DNA of 64,000 nucleotides from Ochotona curzoniae (taxonomy: Eukaryota; Chordata; Mammalia; Lagomorpha; Ochotonidae): assembly GCF_017591425.1 (NCBI RefSeq), contig NW_024464918.1, positions 23,464,001 through 23,528,000 of the forward strand, given 5' to 3'. The notes under the pieces were generated by a model. The model ran no database searches. It saw only the letters and a list, made by a program, of their open reading frames with translations, and was not told the origin of the DNA. The first letter of the stretch is position 1, and the number at the start of each line of letters is the position of its first letter. Shown here in pieces: positions 61,326 to 64,000 of the stretch. The translations under genes and the position numbers were made by a program.

Positions 61326-61812
61326 TTATTTATGCATAAGAAGTCTGATCATCCCATCGTGTTAGCTTGAAGTGTTTAAAATGCTATGGTAATAACAAAG
61401 CAGGATGCTGTAGATGAGTAGAAGTAACTGACTGCAATGAAGTCATCAAACATGCCCATACCAGTCATGTGGCAAAAGCGGTAGGAGCTGTGGTTTTGAA
61501 TAGCAGGTTATTCAAATATGTCTTTATTTTCTGTCCACATATCTCCTATTGCTGTGTGAGGACACTAACAGTGGCTTGTTAACGTTCAGTCCCCACTGTC
61601 TGCAAGGAATAAGTGCTCTGAAGTGACCGTAGAATGAACGAATGGATGATTTTTTTTGTAATTGCAGTAGAAAGCCTTAAGAATTTCTAGGAAACTCTTA
61701 CTACATTTTTCTAGAGATTTTTACTTCTATGTATAGTTTGAAATATATACATGTTATAAACATGTAGTCCTGTGTGCTCCCTAATGACTTCATTGGTCAC
61801 CCCGTCTCTTAC

Positions 61813-62082
61813 CTTGAGGAAGGTCAGGCAGTCTTGGTTCTCGCTCTTGCCCTTGGTTCGTAGATCAAAGTTGTAAAGGGCCCTGCAGAGCGGTGGAGGC
61901 TGGGGCAGCTGCTTGATGACTTCCACAGCGCTGGCTGGGAAGATCCCACTGGCCCCGCCGATCTCCCCCTGCAGCCAGTTCTCGTCGAGCTGTCTGCGGA
62001 GAAGGATGACGTCTCCCTTGGTGAAGCTCAGGTCGCCAGGACTCTGTCCTCTGTAGCTGCACAAGGCTTTTGCTCGAGGTAC
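61813..62082 (-). CDS. SH3RF2: SH3RF2 exon A: first SH3 domain and first half of second SH3
   Basis: This exon is 270 bp (90 codons) and begins and ends in phase 0. The acceptor is CTGCAG before GTA (Val); the donor is CTCAAG followed by GTAAGA. Residues 1-58 form an SH3 fold, with ALCSY in place of the ALYDY box, DENW as the specificity-loop tryptophan and [11 protein letters not shown] as the Pro/Tyr-like end. A short QPPPL linker follows, and residues 63-90 start the second SH3 ([17 protein letters not shown]), completed by the next exon. These domains bind proline-rich partners; the family is related to the POSH scaffold for Rac and JNK-pathway kinases. In-frame sequence continues four codons upstream of the exon, but those codons belong to the intron. 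The exon to its 5' side, expected to carry the RING finger, lies outside the window. Confidence 0.97.
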
Positions 62083-62235
62083 CTGCAGCGACACAAGGCA
62101 GTGATTGGCTTAGAGACTAGGGGAGCAGGTCTGCTGTTCATGACTCATGTGCAAGCACTGCCGATGTGCTGTGTATGAATTGATGGTACATGCAGGCACC
62201 ATCTCTTTTAAGCTAGCCAGCACCTTTTAAATGTG

Positions 62236-62545
62236 GACAAGAATTGTATTTATTGAATCTTTACTTTGAAGGGAGAGAGAAAAAGTGAACACACACATGC
62301 ATGCACACACTTCCATTTGCTGGTTCATGAACGCAACATAGATGGATGCTGGGCCAGGCTGAATCCAAAAGTCTGGGAATGGCGGAGAGCCAACCAACCA
62401 CTTAAGCCAACAATCATTGCCTCTGGGGTAAACATGAAGGTGAAGTTGGAGTACGAAATGGGAGCTGGAACGTAACATGGACACTCTAGTAATGGGACGT
62501 GAGAGTCCCAACAGACGACTTAGTTTCTATACCACATGCCCACCT
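62236..62545 (-). mobile_element. C-type SINE, divergent
   Basis: Contains tttatttattg-like tail remnants, ccatttgctggttcatgaac and gctgggccaggctgaatcc, ending in taccacatgcccacc. Confidence 0.7.
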
Positions 62546-62798
62546 TGGAGGTAGGCATTCATTATCCCCTGTTTATAAAATAGGATGACTGAGACAGAAT
62601 GGTTCAATAACATGTGTAAGGTGGCACACCTGGAAAATGGCAGATAAGGGCAATGGGAAAAGGAGACCTTTCAGTATACCTGATCCTAGAACCTTGGCCT
62701 GTTTTTTTTTTCTTTTTTTAAGAATTAGTATTTTACAATTAGGTTTAATTTTAATTTTTAAGCACTTTCGATATGATTTGTAGGTATAGTTTTTTTTT

Positions 62799-63122
62799 TA
62801 AAGATTTATTTTATTTTTATTGGAAAGTTAGATATACAGAGAGGAGGAATGACAGAGAGGAAGATCTTTAATCTGCTGATTCACTCCCCATGTGGCCACC
62901 ATGGCCAGAGTGGAGCCCATCTGAAGCCAGGAGCCTGAAACCTCTTCTGGGTCACCCATTTGCATGCAGAGTCCCAAGATTTCGGCCGCCCTTGACTGCC
63001 TTGTCAGGCCATAAGCAGGGAGCTGGAAGGCAAGTGGGGCTGCTGGGATTGGAACCAATGCCCATATGGGATCCCAGTGCGCACAAGGCAAGGACTTTAA
63101 TCACTAGGCTGTCATGCCAGGT
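62799..63122 (-). mobile_element. C-type SINE, younger form
   Basis: Contains aaagatttattttattttta, ctgaagccaggagcc, catatgggatcccagtgcgc and aatcactaggctgtcatgcc. Confidence 0.9.
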
Positions 63123-63449
63123 CATTTAGGTACAATTCTAAGAAAATAACAATATTCCCTTCTTTCCCTTCTATCTTTCTCCATTTTGTTTTTTTCCCCA
63201 GCTTTTGAGATAACATATTTGAAATTTACATTGTAGTACAATGGCCTAACACTTTGCTGAATAAAAAGTGTAGCAAGTAAAAAGAGTTAACAAGAAGACT
63301 TTTGTGAGAATATAGACAATGGCTATAAAGTTTCACAAACTGTATTTGCAGCGATACTGACTTGGGTATTTTTTTTTTCTTTAGTTTTTAGCTGCCACAT
63401 ATAAGGGAGAACATGAGGTACTTGTCTTTCTGCATAGATCCTTGTAACT

Positions 63450-63710
63450 AATGACTGTGATGTGGTCTGGGCTTTGGGCTTAATTCCACCACTCTGAGCT
63501 TGAATGAGTTGGTGACTCTCTGTAAATCCCGATTTTGAGTTCTGGCTGAACCTCTTTCCAGTGGTGGGGCCATGGTCATGTGTTAAATGGGGTATTGCTA
63601 GGATGCTGACTTCACTGGTTGTTGTGAGGATAAAGAGTATCCACAGTGTTTATTTAACGTCTTGCCTAGCAGAGAATGTGTTCAATAGCTGGCATCCGTT
63701 CTCATCATTG
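63450..63710 (+). mobile_element. MIR SINE relic
   Basis: Contains gctttgggcttaattccacc, gttgttgtgaggataaagag and cttgcctagcagagaatgtg. Confidence 0.5.
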
Positions 63711-64000
63711 CTTCGTAATGCAAGGCTACCGGTACTGGTTCTTGCTACTCCTCAGTGTTGGTAGAAAGAAAACAAAGTGTTAGAAGAGAGAGTGATGCAA
63801 CTTAATTGGTCTTCTGCCTTCTCCAGAAATCGTAAATCTCATGAGTGTCTGGATCATTAGGAAGCTCAACCGAGACAAAGAAACAATTAGTCAGAAACCA
63901 ATCATCAGGTTTTTTTTTTTTAAATCAGTGTATAAATCATCATTTGTCAAATCAGCTGCTTGTCTAAATAATTATTTCAGTCAAATTCATTATATTTTTT

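Larger units (their letters stand above)
57888..61812 (-). other. SH3RF2: SH3RF2 intron A-B
   Basis: This 3925-bp intron is unusually SINE-dense: five C-type SINE copies (58207, 58668, 59262, 60292 and 60997 onward) fill roughly 40 percent of it, plus an L2-like tail at about 59900-60070. Confidence 0.9.
9193..62082 (-). other. SH3RF2: SH3RF2 gene, 5'-truncated by the window edge (8 coding exons visible)
   Basis: SH3RF2 is a cytoplasmic RING/SH3 E3 ubiquitin ligase. It is known for promoting turnover of SH3RF1 (POSH), damping JNK-dependent apoptosis, binding PAK4 and docking protein phosphatase 1. Eight minus-strand exons join through GT-AG introns into a continuous 609-residue frame ending in a stop. 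Intron sizes from 5' to 3' are 3925, 5173, 27672, 1341, 7586, 3050 and 2313 bp. Domain order is SH3-1, SH3-2, linker, SH3-3, Ser/Pro-rich region, KTVRF tail, as in the family. The RING exon, 5' UTR and promoter are not in the window. The C terminus ends in FPSK, the ending I recall for the human protein. No frameshift, internal stop or missing splice site was seen, so the gene looks functional. Confidence 0.96.
62083..64000 (-). other. SH3RF2: SH3RF2 intron 5' of exon A, partial
   Basis: At least 1918 bp of the intron that should lead to the RING exon. It contains two minus-strand SINEs and one MIR relic. No Cys-rich RING-coding frame was found on the minus strand here. Confidence 0.85.

Noticed and set aside
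62083..64000. Search for the SH3RF2 RING-finger exon
   Set aside because: No minus-strand frame with the expected spaced Cys/His residues was found. The exon is presumably to the right of the window.

Overview
The window is mammalian nuclear DNA: long introns, canonical GT-AG splice sites, and dense interspersed repeats. At least 27 copies of a tRNA-like lagomorph C-type SINE occur on both strands. Several younger-looking copies carry a head resembling the form I associate with pikas (Ochotona) rather than rabbit. I therefore read the source as a lagomorph (high confidence), probably a pika (moderate confidence).

Only one gene can be supported: SH3RF2 (also POSHER, HEPP1 or PPP1R39), on the minus strand, running right to left from 62082 to the stop codon at 9193. 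Eight consecutive coding exons (labelled A to H here) were reconstructed: 62082-61813, 57887-57792, 52618-52295, 24622-24531, 23189-23019, 15432-15200, 12149-11782 and 9468-9193. Together they encode 609 residues in one uninterrupted frame: SH3-1, SH3-2, a basic Ser/Pro-rich linker, SH3-3, a second Ser/Pro-rich region, and a C-terminal tail with a PP1-docking motif (KTVRF). The N-terminal RING exon, 5' UTR and promoter lie beyond the right edge. The first 120-130 residues of a protein normally about 730 long are therefore missing from view, but the gene shows no sign of being broken.

By region: 1 to about 8500 is the downstream flank, with SINEs, MIRs and short tandem repeats. A candidate poly(A) signal lies at 8522-8527. 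From 9193 to 24622 the exons encoding SH3-3 and the C-terminal half are clustered. From 24623 to 52294 lies one 27.7-kb intron full of old L1 3' ends, an interrupted L1 ORF2 relic, MIRs, a hAT-type DNA relic and nested insertions. From 52295 to 62082 are the exons for the linker and the first two SH3 domains, among many SINEs. From 62083 to 64000 is part of the intron after the RING exon.

I found no tRNA or rRNA gene, no CRISPR array, no CpG-island-like promoter, no second protein-coding gene and nothing resembling an undescribed biological system. The points of interest are exon phase and architecture, a small lineage-specific coding repeat, nested transposons that give relative insertion order, and a few unexplained direct duplications. 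Comparisons with human SH3RF2 are from memory and should be checked by alignment. Repeat family names come from recognising characteristic consensus wording, not from a database search, so repeat boundaries are approximate.
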